Positions 17,305 to 24,674 of a stretch of 64,000 bases of DNA are shown in pieces. The stretch is from the NCBI GenBank assembly GCA_035534855.1, contig DATLRD010000091.1, forward strand, positions 1 to 64,000, read 5' to 3'. Every line of letters begins with the position of its first letter. Position 1 is the stretch's first letter. A program made the translations under genes and the position numbers. The notes under the pieces are model-generated. The model ran no database searches, had not been told where the DNA came from, and saw nothing but the letters and a program-made list of their open reading frames with translations. Source of the DNA: DATARH01 sp035534855. GTDB taxonomy: Bacteria; Pseudomonadota; Alphaproteobacteria; ATCC43930; CGMCC-115725.

Positions 17305-18315
17305 ATGGCGGTACGGGTCGCGATCAACGGGTTCGGGCGCATCGGCCGGCTGGTCTTCCGCGCGGCCATGGAACACCCCGGCCAGCAGATCCAGATCGTG
17401 GCGGTCAACGATCTGGGGCCGGTCGAGACCAACGCCCACCTGCTGCGCTACGACAGTGTGCACGGGCGCTATCCGCACGAGGTGACGAGCGGCGACAACT
17501 GGCTCGACGCCGGCCGCGGCAAGGTGCGGGTGACCGCCGAGCGCGACCCGGCAAAGCTGCCGTGGAAGGAGCTGGGCGTCGATGTCGCGCTCGAATGCAC
17601 CGGCATCTTCACCAAACGCGAGGCAGCCGCGAAGCACCTCGAAGCCGGCGCCAAGAAGGTCATTGTCTCGGCCCCGGCCGACGGCGCCGATTTCACCTGC
17701 GTGATGGGCGTCAACCACGACGGGCTCAGCGCCGAGCACAAGGTGATCTCCAACGCGTCGTGCACCACCAACTGCCTGGCGCCGGTCGCCTATGTGCTGC
17801 ACCAGGGGATCGGGATCGAGCGCGGCTATATGACGACGATCCACTCGTACACCGGCGACCAGAGCCTGCAGGACACGCTGCACAGCGATCTGCGCCGGGC
17901 GCGCGCCGCGGCACTGTCGCTGATCCCGACCTCGACCGGGGCGGCACGCGCGGTCGGGCTGGTGCTGCCGGCGCTCAAGGGCAAGCTCGACGGCACCGCG
18001 ATCCGGGTGCCGACCGCCAATGTGTCGCTGATCGACTTCACCTTCGACGCGACGCGCGAGACCAGCGCCGACGAGGTCAACACGCTGATGGAAGACGCGG
18101 CGAAGTCGAACCGGCTCAAGGGCATCGTCGGGATGAACAAGGCGCCGACCGTGTCGGTCGATTTCAACCATGACCCGCACAGCTCGACCTTTGACGTGAC
18201 CCAGACCCAGGTACTCGACAAACGCTTTGTGCGGGTGCTGTCGTGGTACGATAACGAATGGGGCTTCTCGAACCGCATGGTCGAGGTCGCCGCGCTGTTC
18301 GGCGCGATGGCATAG
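17305..18315 (+). CDS. gap: Glyceraldehyde-3-phosphate dehydrogenase, type I
   Basis: 336 residues from the second of two in-frame ATGs, which has AGGAG 7 bp upstream; the first (17299) is too close to it. NAD-binding NGFGRIGR and VAVNDLG (Asp after the second strand indicates NAD preference), catalytic Cys153 in SNASCTTNC and C-terminal WYDNEWGFS are present. It oxidises glyceraldehyde-3-phosphate in glycolysis or works in reverse in gluconeogenesis. An erythrose-4-phosphate dehydrogenase role cannot be excluded. First gene of a carbon operon in which pgk is missing. Confidence 0.95.
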   Translation: MAVRVAINGFGRIGRLVFRAAMEHPGQQIQIVAVNDLGPVETNAHLLRYDSVHGRYPHEVTSGDNWLDAGRGKVRVTAERDPAKLPWKELGVDVALECTGIFTKREAAAKHLEAGAKKVIVSAPADGADFTCVMGVNHDGLSAEHKVISNASCTTNCLAPVAYVLHQGIGIERGYMTTIHSYTGDQSLQDTLHSDLRRARAAALSLIPTSTGAARAVGLVLPALKGKLDGTAIRVPTANVSLIDFTFDATRETSADEVNTLMEDAAKSNRLKGIVGMNKAPTVSVDFNHDPHSSTFDVTQTQVLDKRFVRVLSWYDNEWGFSNRMVEVAALFGAMA

Positions 18316-18343
18316 CCGATCCAACCGACGGGGAGTTAGTCGC

Positions 18344-19258
18344 ATGGCGATCGGGTACGACAAGCCGCTTTACATTTTGCCGTTCGACCATCGCGCCTCC
18401 TTCGAAAAGGGGCTGTTCGGCTTTACCTCGCCGCTTTCGGCCGAGCAGACCGCGACCGTCGCGGCGAGCAAGCAGGTCGTCTACGACGGGCTGAAGCTGG
18501 CGCTGACCAAAGGTGTGCCGCGCGAGGCCGCCGGCATCCTTGTCGACGAGCAGTTCGGAGCCGCCATCCTGCACGACGCCAAGGCGCAGGGTTACATGAC
18601 CGCCTGCCCGGCCGAGAAGAGCGGACAGGACGAATTCGACTTCGAATACGGCAGCGCCTACCAGCAGCACATCGCCGCGTTCGACCCGACCTTTGTCAAG
18701 GCGCTGGTGCGCTACAACCCGGAGGGCGACGAGGCGATGAACCGGCGCCAGGCGGCGCGGCTCAAGGACCTCGCGGATTATTCCCACAAGAACGGCCGCT
18801 ACTTCATGTTCGAGCTGCTGGTGCCGATGACCAAGGAACAGCACGAGCGGCTCGAAGGTGACCAGCACCTGTACGACCTGCACCTGCGCCCGTCGCTGAT
18901 GATCGCCGCGATCAAGGAATTGCAGGGGCTCGGCGTCGAACCCGACGTGTGGAAGATCGAGGGTCTCGACCGCCGCGACGATGCCGCGGCGGTGGCGGAG
19001 GCGGCTCGCCGCGACGGGCGCGGCAAGGTCGGCTGCATCCTCCTGGGGCGCGGCTCGAACGAAGCGGGCATCGTCCACTGGCTCAAGGAGGCGGCGCCGC
19101 TGCCGGCCTATATCGGCTTTGCCGTCGGCCGCACATCGTTCTGGGACGCGCTGTGCGGGCTGCGCGACGGCAAGATCACGCGCGACGCGGCGGTCGGGAT
19201 GATCGCCGACAACTACGTCAAATGGGTCCACACCTTCGAGGCCGCGCGCAAGGGTTGA
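18344..19258 (+). CDS. DUF2090 protein (IolC C-terminal / IolJ-like aldolase fold)
   Basis: 304 residues from the ATG at 18344 with GGGAG upstream. The N-terminus YILPFDHRASFEKGLFG and the C-terminal IGFAVGRTSFWDAL are typical of DUF2090, the domain fused to 5-dehydro-2-deoxygluconokinase in many IolC proteins and related to class I aldolases. VWKIEGLD around residue 205 may hold a Schiff-base lysine, judging by the similar KIEG of other class I aldolases. Here the domain stands alone, 28 bp after gap, where pgk would be expected. A sugar-phosphate aldolase role in central carbon flow is an inference. Confidence 0.8.
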   Translation: MAIGYDKPLYILPFDHRASFEKGLFGFTSPLSAEQTATVAASKQVVYDGLKLALTKGVPREAAGILVDEQFGAAILHDAKAQGYMTACPAEKSGQDEFDFEYGSAYQQHIAAFDPTFVKALVRYNPEGDEAMNRRQAARLKDLADYSHKNGRYFMFELLVPMTKEQHERLEGDQHLYDLHLRPSLMIAAIKELQGLGVEPDVWKIEGLDRRDDAAAVAEAARRDGRGKVGCILLGRGSNEAGIVHWLKEAAPLPAYIGFAVGRTSFWDALCGLRDGKITRDAAVGMIADNYVKWVHTFEAARKG

Positions 19259-19701
19259 GCGGCCCTGCGGCGCCGGCCATCTCGATTCATTCGCTCGCCC
19301 AGGCGGTCGCGGCGCTCGAAATCTCGGTGGCGGGCCGCCATGCGATCGTCCTCCTGAGCGCCCGCGACGCCGGGATTTATGCCGGCCCGGGGTGGTGGGC
19401 GGCGCTGATCGAGGCGGCGCGCGAGGCGCTACCGGCGGCGCGCTGCGCGGCGATCCTCGATTGCGGCGACGATGCCGGCGCGGCGATGGCGGCGATCCGT
19501 GCGGGCGTTGAAGCCATCGTCTTCACCGGCCGCGCCGATGTCGCCGAGCGGCTCGAGGATATCGCCACGGCGCAGGGCTGCCGGCTGTTGACCGAACGTC
19601 CGGATGCGCTGCTCGACCTCGGCGACCTGTTCTTTGCCGACGCCGAAACCCTGCGCCGCCGCTGCGCCGATGCGCTCGCCTCGCCAAAGGCGATTTGCTA
19701 G
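19255..19701 (+). CDS. Conserved-looking hypothetical protein between the DUF2090 gene and fba
   Basis: About 148 residues if it starts at the TTG at 19255, which overlaps the previous stop as TTGA; no ATG gives a sensible start. The sequence has an alternating alpha/beta pattern (HAIVLLSARDAG, AAILDCGDDAG, AIVFTGRADVAERL, DLGDLFF), suggesting a small phosphate-binding or TIM-barrel-fragment fold. Codon use matches the neighbours. It resembles a degenerate ThiE-like half, but I cannot assign a function. Co-transcription with gap and fba is likely. Confidence 0.6.
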   Translation: MSGPAAPAISIHSLAQAVAALEISVAGRHAIVLLSARDAGIYAGPGWWAALIEAAREALPAARCAAILDCGDDAGAAMAAIRAGVEAIVFTGRADVAERLEDIATAQGCRLLTERPDALLDLGDLFFADAETLRRRCADALASPKAIC

Positions 19702-19739
19702 ACTCGCTCAGCCCCCGCGCGCCATGAAGGAACCTCGCG

Positions 19740-20669
19740 ATGAAGCTCAACGGACACGTCGCCAAGATCCTCGCAAATTACGAAAGCGACACCCCCGGCA
19801 CCAAGGCCAACCTTGCCCGCATGCTGATGCACGGCAAGCTCGGCGGCACCGGCAAGATGGTGATCCTGCCGGTCGACCAGGGCAACGAGCACGGCCCGGC
19901 GCGCAGCTTTGCGCCGAACCCGGCGGGCTATGACCCGCACTATCATTTCCAGCTGGCGATCGAGGCCGGGCTTTCGGCCTATGCCGCCCCGCTCGGCTTT
20001 ATCGAGGCCGGCGCCTCGACCTATGCCGGGCAGATCCCGCTGATCCTCAAGGTCAACAGCGCGAACAGCCTGTCGCGGCAGAAAGAGAACGCCAACCAGG
20101 CGGTGACCGCCACGGTCAAGGACGCGCTGCGCCTCGGCTGCTCGGCGGTCGGCTTCACGATCTATCCCGGCTCCGACGCCCAGTTCGACATGTTCGAAGA
20201 GATCGCCGAGATGGGCCGCGAAGCCAAGGCGCACGGCCTCGCGGTGGTGATCTGGTCGTATCCGCGCGGCGGCAACCTGTCGCGCGAAGGCGAGACCGCG
20301 ATCGACATCTGCGCCTATGCCGCGCAGCTCGCCGCCCAGCTCGGCGCGCATATCATCAAGGTAAAGCCGCCATCCGCGCACCTCGAACTGGCCGCGGCCA
20401 AGGCGGTCTACGAAAAACAGGGCATCGACATCGCGACGCCGGCGGCGCGCGTCCGCCACGTCGTGCAATCGGCGTTCAACGGCCGGCGCATCGTCATCTT
20501 CTCGGGCGGTGAAGCCAAGGACCTCGACGGCGTGCTCGACGAGGTGCGGGCGGTCTATGCCGGCGGCGCCAACGGCTCGATCATCGGCCGCAACACATTT
20601 CAGCGGCCGAGGGCCGAGGCGCTCGACATGCTCAACCGGATTATCAAGATCTACAAGGGACAGGATTGA
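19740..20669 (+). CDS. fbaB: Class I fructose-bisphosphate aldolase (FbaB/DhnA type)
   Basis: 309 residues. Motifs ILPVDQGNEHGPARSF and VGFTIYPGSD are characteristic of the prokaryotic DhnA-type class I aldolases; IIKVKPPSAH carries the candidate Schiff-base lysine. It cleaves fructose-1,6-bisphosphate to two triose phosphates without a metal. AAGGAA lies 7 bp before the ATG. With gap upstream it forms a lower-glycolysis operon; pgk is not in the cluster. Confidence 0.93.
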   Translation: MKLNGHVAKILANYESDTPGTKANLARMLMHGKLGGTGKMVILPVDQGNEHGPARSFAPNPAGYDPHYHFQLAIEAGLSAYAAPLGFIEAGASTYAGQIPLILKVNSANSLSRQKENANQAVTATVKDALRLGCSAVGFTIYPGSDAQFDMFEEIAEMGREAKAHGLAVVIWSYPRGGNLSREGETAIDICAYAAQLAAQLGAHIIKVKPPSAHLELAAAKAVYEKQGIDIATPAARVRHVVQSAFNGRRIVIFSGGEAKDLDGVLDEVRAVYAGGANGSIIGRNTFQRPRAEALDMLNRIIKIYKGQD

Positions 20670-20675
20670 TTTTAT

Positions 20676-20705
20676 TCGTCACTCCCGCGTCGGCGGGTGC
20701 GACGA
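20676..20705. repeat. REP-like imperfect hairpin between fba and thiE
   Basis: TCGTCACTCCCGC and GGCGGGTGCGACGA form an imperfect stem of 11 of 13 pairs around a 3-nt loop. The pattern CACTCCCGCG-N-GGCGGG resembles a worn copy of the short GTCACTCCCGC/GCGGGAGTGAC intergenic palindromes common in alphaproteobacteria. It ends 12 bp before the thiE start and may limit read-through from fba. Confidence 0.5.
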
Positions 20706-20717
20706 AAGCGAGGAGCG

Positions 20718-21374
20718 ATGATCGACACCGAGCGGGCGACGACGCGGCTATACCTGATCACGCCGCCCGCGCTCGACCCCGACCGTTTCGCGCGCGAGCT
20801 CGAAGCGGCGCTGTCGGGCGGCGACGTCGCCTGCGTCCAGCTGCGCCTCAAGGACGTTGACGACGCCGCGATCCGCCGCGCCGCGCGGGTGTTGCAGCCG
20901 ATCGTCCAGGGGCACGGTGTCGCCTTTATCATGAACGACCGCCCCGACCTCGCCGCCGAGCTCGATTGCGACGGTGTCCATGTCGGCGAGGAGGACGCGC
21001 CCTATGTCGAGGCGCGGCGCATTCTCGGCCCCGACCGCATCGTCGGGGTGACCTGCGGCGCGAGCCGCCACCGCGCGCTGGTGGCGGCCGAGGCCGGGGC
21101 CGATTACATCGCGTTCGGCGCGTTCTTTCCGAGCGGCACGAAGGACGCCAAGCACCGCGCCGACCCGCTGATCCTGTGCGACTGGAGCGAGACGACGGTG
21201 GTGCCGTGCTGTGCGATCGGCGGCATCACAGAGGCGAATTGCGAACCGCTGGTCGAGGCCGGCGCCGATTTCCTCGCGGTGATCGGGGCAATCTGGGGCC
21301 ATCCCGGCGGTCCGAAGGCGGCGGTCGCCGAGTTCAACGCCGTGTTCGCCCGCCACGGAAGGGCGCACGGCTGA
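20718..21374 (+). CDS. thiE: Thiamine-phosphate synthase family protein
   Basis: 218 residues from the ATG at 20718, with AGGAG only 2 bp upstream (in-frame alternatives exist a few codons earlier). The TIM-barrel motifs of ThiE are present: VQLRLKDVD, IMNDRPDLAAELDCDGVHVGE, GVTCGASRH and AFGAFFPSGTKDAK, with CCAIGGI near the end. It would couple the thiazole and pyrimidine phosphates. QLRLKD replaces the usual QLREK/QYRxK, so a TenI-like or altered role is possible. No TPP riboswitch (THI box) is visible upstream. Confidence 0.85.
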   Translation: MIDTERATTRLYLITPPALDPDRFARELEAALSGGDVACVQLRLKDVDDAAIRRAARVLQPIVQGHGVAFIMNDRPDLAAELDCDGVHVGEEDAPYVEARRILGPDRIVGVTCGASRHRALVAAEAGADYIAFGAFFPSGTKDAKHRADPLILCDWSETTVVPCCAIGGITEANCEPLVEAGADFLAVIGAIWGHPGGPKAAVAEFNAVFARHGRAHG

Positions 21375-21410
21375 TCGCGGATTGATCCGCAAACAACGAC
21401 GGGGTTGAGG

Positions 21411-21950
21411 ATGCGCGCGCTGATCCTGGGTATCGCGCTGGCGGTGGCGGCGACGCCGGCCTTCGCCGAGTTCACGGTATCGTCACCCGACGTCAAGAGC
21501 GGCAGCCCGATGCGGCTGGCGCAGGTCAATACCCTCTGCAAGGGCCGGAATGTCTCGCCGGCGCTGGCCTGGTCGGGCGAGCCGGCCGGCACGAAGAGCT
21601 TTGCGGTTACCGTGTTCGATACCGACGCGCGGGCCGGCAAGGGCTGGTGGCATTGGGCCGTGTTCGACATTCCCGCCTCGGTTCACGGGCTGCCGGCCGG
21701 GGCCGGCGGCACGGCGGCGACGGGCCTGCCCGCCGGCGCGGTCCAGGGGAGCAACGATTTCAAGACCCCCGGCTATGCCGGGCCGTGCCCGCCGCCCGCC
21801 GACCACGCGCATCACTACGAGATCAGGGTCTACGCGCTCAAGGTCGCGACGCTGCCGCTCAAGGCCAATACCCCAGATGCCGAGATCGCGCCGGAACTGA
21901 GCGCCAACGCGCTGACCACGGCGAAGATCGTCGGTCGCTACGGCCGCTAG
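21411..21950 (+). CDS. Secreted PEBP-family protein (YbhB/YbcL type)
   Basis: 179 residues from the ATG at 21411 with GGGG about 7 bp upstream. A signal peptide (MRALILGIALAVAATPAFA) leads into a phosphatidylethanolamine-binding-protein domain: VFDTDARAG, WWHWAVFDIPA, GSNDFKTPGYAGPCPPPADHAHHYEIR. The bacterial members are mostly of unknown function, with proposed roles as inhibitors or small-molecule binders. Here it would be periplasmic. The gene ends 1 bp before the convergent epmA gene. Confidence 0.88.
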   Translation: MRALILGIALAVAATPAFAEFTVSSPDVKSGSPMRLAQVNTLCKGRNVSPALAWSGEPAGTKSFAVTVFDTDARAGKGWWHWAVFDIPASVHGLPAGAGGTAATGLPAGAVQGSNDFKTPGYAGPCPPPADHAHHYEIRVYALKVATLPLKANTPDAEIAPELSANALTTAKIVGRYGR

Positions 21951-21951
21951 G

Positions 21952-22989
21952 TCAGGAAACCGGCGCCCACAACACATCCTCGATCGTTGCGGCGCCGGTA
22001 CACAGCATGACCAGCCGGTCGAAGCCCAGCGCGATGCCGGCGCAATCGGGTAATCCGTGCTCGAGCGCGGCGAGGAAATCGTCGTCGATCGGATAGGTCT
22101 GGCCGTAGAGCTTTTGCTTCTTCGCCTGGTCGGCGATGAAGCGGCCGCGCTGCTCGTTGGCGTCGGTCAGTTCCGAGAACGCATTGCCCAGTTCGAGCCC
22201 GCACACGTACAGCTCGAAGCGCTCGGCGAGGCGCGGGTCGCCCGGCTTCGCGCGTGACAGCGCCGCCATCGACACCGGGTAGTCGTAGAGGATCGTCGGC
22301 GCGCCGCTGCCGAGATGCGGCTCGATGCGGTCGAGGAAGATGCGGAAATAGAGGCTTTCCCAGTCGTCGCCGGGATGCGGCGTGATGCCGGCACGGGTCG
22401 CCGCCTCGGCCAGCAGGGAGAAATTCGGGCGTTCCGGGTCGGGCGCGGTGGCGAGGATGTCGATCCCGGCGTGACGCGCAAACGCCTCGGCCACCGAAAG
22501 CCGCTCGAACGGGAGGCTGGCGTCGGCGGTCTTGCCCTGCCAGACCAGCGCCTCGGTTCCCGCCGCTTCCTGCGCTGCCCGCAGCAACGCCGCGCAATCC
22601 GCCATCAGGTCGCGATAGGTCGCGCCGGCGCGGTACCATTCGAGCATCGCGAACTCGGGGTGATGGGTGGCGCTGCGCTCGCCATCGCGGAACACGTGAG
22701 CGAGCTGCCAGATCCGCTCCATGCCGCCGGCCAGCAGCTTTTTCATCGCAAATTCGGGCGAGGTGTGAAGAAACCGCGGCTTCAGCGAATTGTCGCGCGG
22801 GTCGTTCAGCAGCGTGGCGAAGGCCTGAAGGTGCGGTTCGATCCCGGGGCTCACCTGCAGCGCCGGGGTATCGACCTCGACAAAGCCCTGGTCGGCGAAA
22901 AACCCGCGCAACGCCGCCAGGATGCGGCCGCGCACGGCGAGCCGGTCGCGCCGTGTGGCAAGCCGATCAGGGCGCCACCATCTGTCCAT
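21952..22989 (-). CDS. epmA: EpmA (GenX/PoxA), EF-P beta-lysine ligase
   Basis: 345 residues from the ATG at 22989 with GGGGAAG upstream. It is a class II lysyl-tRNA synthetase-like protein lacking the anticodon-binding domain: VDTPALQVSPGIEPHL, LHTSPEFAMKKLLAGG, HHPEFAMLEWYRA and the C-terminal motif 3 GIALGFDRLVML. EpmA attaches (R)-beta-lysine to the loop lysine of EF-P. The efp gene starts 74 bp away on the opposite strand, so partner and substrate are adjacent. The aminomutase EpmB is not in the window. Confidence 0.95.
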   Translation of the reverse strand: MDRWWRPDRLATRRDRLAVRGRILAALRGFFADQGFVEVDTPALQVSPGIEPHLQAFATLLNDPRDNSLKPRFLHTSPEFAMKKLLAGGMERIWQLAHVFRDGERSATHHPEFAMLEWYRAGATYRDLMADCAALLRAAQEAAGTEALVWQGKTADASLPFERLSVAEAFARHAGIDILATAPDPERPNFSLLAEAATRAGITPHPGDDWESLYFRIFLDRIEPHLGSGAPTILYDYPVSMAALSRAKPGDPRLAERFELYVCGLELGNAFSELTDANEQRGRFIADQAKKQKLYGQTYPIDDDFLAALEHGLPDCAGIALGFDRLVMLCTGAATIEDVLWAPVS

Positions 22990-23062
22990 AACGCTTCCCC
23001 CGCTTCCCGCTTCTTGGTAGGAAGCCCGCAACTCCGCAAATCCGGATCAGAGATTCCTCGAC

Positions 23063-23629
23063 ATGAAGATCAATGCCATCGATATCAAGCCGGGCAACGT
23101 ACTGGAACACCAGAACAAGCTGTGGCTGGTGATGAAGCGGGAGCTGGTGCAGCCCGGCAAGGGCGGCTCCTTTGCCCAGGTCGAGATGCGCGACCTGCGC
23201 GGCGGCAACAAGACCAGCGAGCGCTTTCGCACGCAAGAGACGGTTGAGCGCGTGCGGCTCGACGAGAAGGACATGCAGTTCCTCTATATGGAGGGCGACC
23301 AGGCGACCTTGATGGACAACGACACGTTCGAGCAGGTCACCGTGCCGCGCGAGACGATCGGCGACTCCGCCGATTTCCTGCAGGAAGGCATGGTCTGCAA
23401 GGTGATGCTTTACGAGGGCATCGCCCTGTCGGTCGAGATCCCGCCGAGCGTAACGATGGCGGTGGTCGAGGCAGACCCGGTGGTGCGCGGCCAGACCGCG
23501 TCATCGTCGTACAAGCCCGGCAAGCTCGAAAACGGCCGGCGGGTGATGATCCCGCCCTATATCGAGACGGGCACGCGCATCGTCGTCAGCACCGCCGACG
23601 GCGCCTTTGTCGAGCGCGCGAAGGATTAG
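23063..23629 (+). CDS. efp: Translation elongation factor P
   Basis: 188 residues, full length. Domain I begins MKINAIDIKPGNVLEH and carries the loop QPGKGGSF with Lys33, the residue modified by EpmA in other bacteria. The C-terminal OB domain ends with PPYIETGTRIVVSTADG, including the glycine-threonine ribosome-binding region. EF-P relieves stalling at polyproline; notably TolA and the second HtrA in this window contain long polyproline runs. Divergent from epmA with a 73-bp shared promoter region. Confidence 0.97.
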   Translation: MKINAIDIKPGNVLEHQNKLWLVMKRELVQPGKGGSFAQVEMRDLRGGNKTSERFRTQETVERVRLDEKDMQFLYMEGDQATLMDNDTFEQVTVPRETIGDSADFLQEGMVCKVMLYEGIALSVEIPPSVTMAVVEADPVVRGQTASSSYKPGKLENGRRVMIPPYIETGTRIVVSTADGAFVERAKD

Positions 23630-23653
23630 GGCACAGCCCGGGTGGATTCTTAG

Positions 23654-24463
23654 ATGCCGGTGCGGTCACCAGTCCTCAATGTAATGGCGAGCGCCGCGCT
23701 GAAGGCGGCGCGCGGGCTCATCCGCGATTTCGGCGAGGTCGAGCAGCTCCAGGTTTCCATAAAGGGGCCGGGCGATTTCGTCTCAACCGCCGATTTCCGC
23801 GCCGAGCGCACGCTGAAGGCCGAGCTGACCCGGGCGCGCCCGGGCTATGGGCTGCTGTTCGAGGAAAGCGGCGCCGCCGACGGTGACGGGCGGCATCGCT
23901 GGATCGTCGATCCGCTCGACGGCACCACCAATTTCCTGCACGGCATCCCGCATTTCGCGATCTCCATCGGGCTCGAACGCGACGGCGAGATCATCGCCGG
24001 GGTGGTCTACGACCCGACCCGCGATGAGATGTTCACCGCCGAGAAGGGCGCCGGCGCGTTTCTCAACGACCGCCGGCTGCGGGTGTCGGCGCGGCGCCGG
24101 ATGGACGAGACGGTGGTCGCCACCGGCATCGCCGCGCGCCGCGGCGCTGAGCACGACCCGTATCTGGCGACGCTGGCCGCGGTGATGGCGGCGACCGCGG
24201 GGGTGCGGCGCTTCGGCTCGGCCGCGCTCGACCTCGCCTATGTCGCGGCCGGGCGCTACGACGGGTTCTGGGAATTCGGGCTGTCGCCGTGGGACATCGC
24301 CGCCGGGCTGCTGCTGGTCAGGGAAGCCGGGGGTTATGTCAGCGACCTTGCCGGCGGCCACGGGATGATGGCGAGCGGCGACATCCTCGCCGCCAACGAC
24401 CATCTGCACCTGCCGCTGGCGGCGCTGATCAAGGAGGCGATGCGCGGTCGCCCGGCGGCGTGA
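23654..24463 (+). CDS. suhB: SuhB-type inositol monophosphatase family protein
   Basis: 269 residues. The metal- and phosphate-binding motifs are complete: LLFEESG near residue 70, WIVDPLDGTTNFLHGIPHFA near 90, and GLSPWDIAAGLLLVREAGG near 215. The family hydrolyses myo-inositol-1-phosphate or related phosphates; E. coli SuhB also takes part in rRNA antitermination. It starts 24 bp after efp on the same strand, a frequent pairing in alphaproteobacteria. Confidence 0.93.
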   Translation: MPVRSPVLNVMASAALKAARGLIRDFGEVEQLQVSIKGPGDFVSTADFRAERTLKAELTRARPGYGLLFEESGAADGDGRHRWIVDPLDGTTNFLHGIPHFAISIGLERDGEIIAGVVYDPTRDEMFTAEKGAGAFLNDRRLRVSARRRMDETVVATGIAARRGAEHDPYLATLAAVMAATAGVRRFGSAALDLAYVAAGRYDGFWEFGLSPWDIAAGLLLVREAGGYVSDLAGGHGMMASGDILAANDHLHLPLAALIKEAMRGRPAA

Positions 24464-24527
24464 CCGCCGGCGCCCGCGGAACCGCTTCCGCGTCGCCGGA
24501 AACTGGTCTAGGTTCCGGGGGTCCCTA

Positions 24528-24674
24528 ATGACCTTGGTCGTCATGGCGGCTGCGCGGTTCCGCAATAAAATCCTGGTCGCCGCGATCCGCGGCGTCGGCC
24601 TCCGCATGCCCGCCGCCGGGCTCAACACGATGCCCGCCCACCACCGGGTTGCGGGCGCCGCACGGCATGGCTGA
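24528..24674 (+). CDS. Candidate 48-residue small ORF overlapping the MotA-like gene
   Basis: An ATG at 24528, 3 nt after a GGGGGTCC stretch, opens a 48-codon frame (MTLVVMAAARFRNKILVAAI...) rich in Arg and Ala with one hydrophobic patch. Its TGA overlaps the MotA-like ATG (ATGGCTGA), which would allow translational coupling for a gene that has no clear ribosome site of its own. No family recognised; it may be a leader peptide or chance. Confidence 0.3.
   Translation: MTLVVMAAARFRNKILVAAIRGVGLRMPAAGLNTMPAHHRVAGAARHG

Noticed and set aside
20670..20717. TPP riboswitch before thiE
   Set aside because: No THI-box motifs; only a 30-bp REP-like hairpin fits in the gap.
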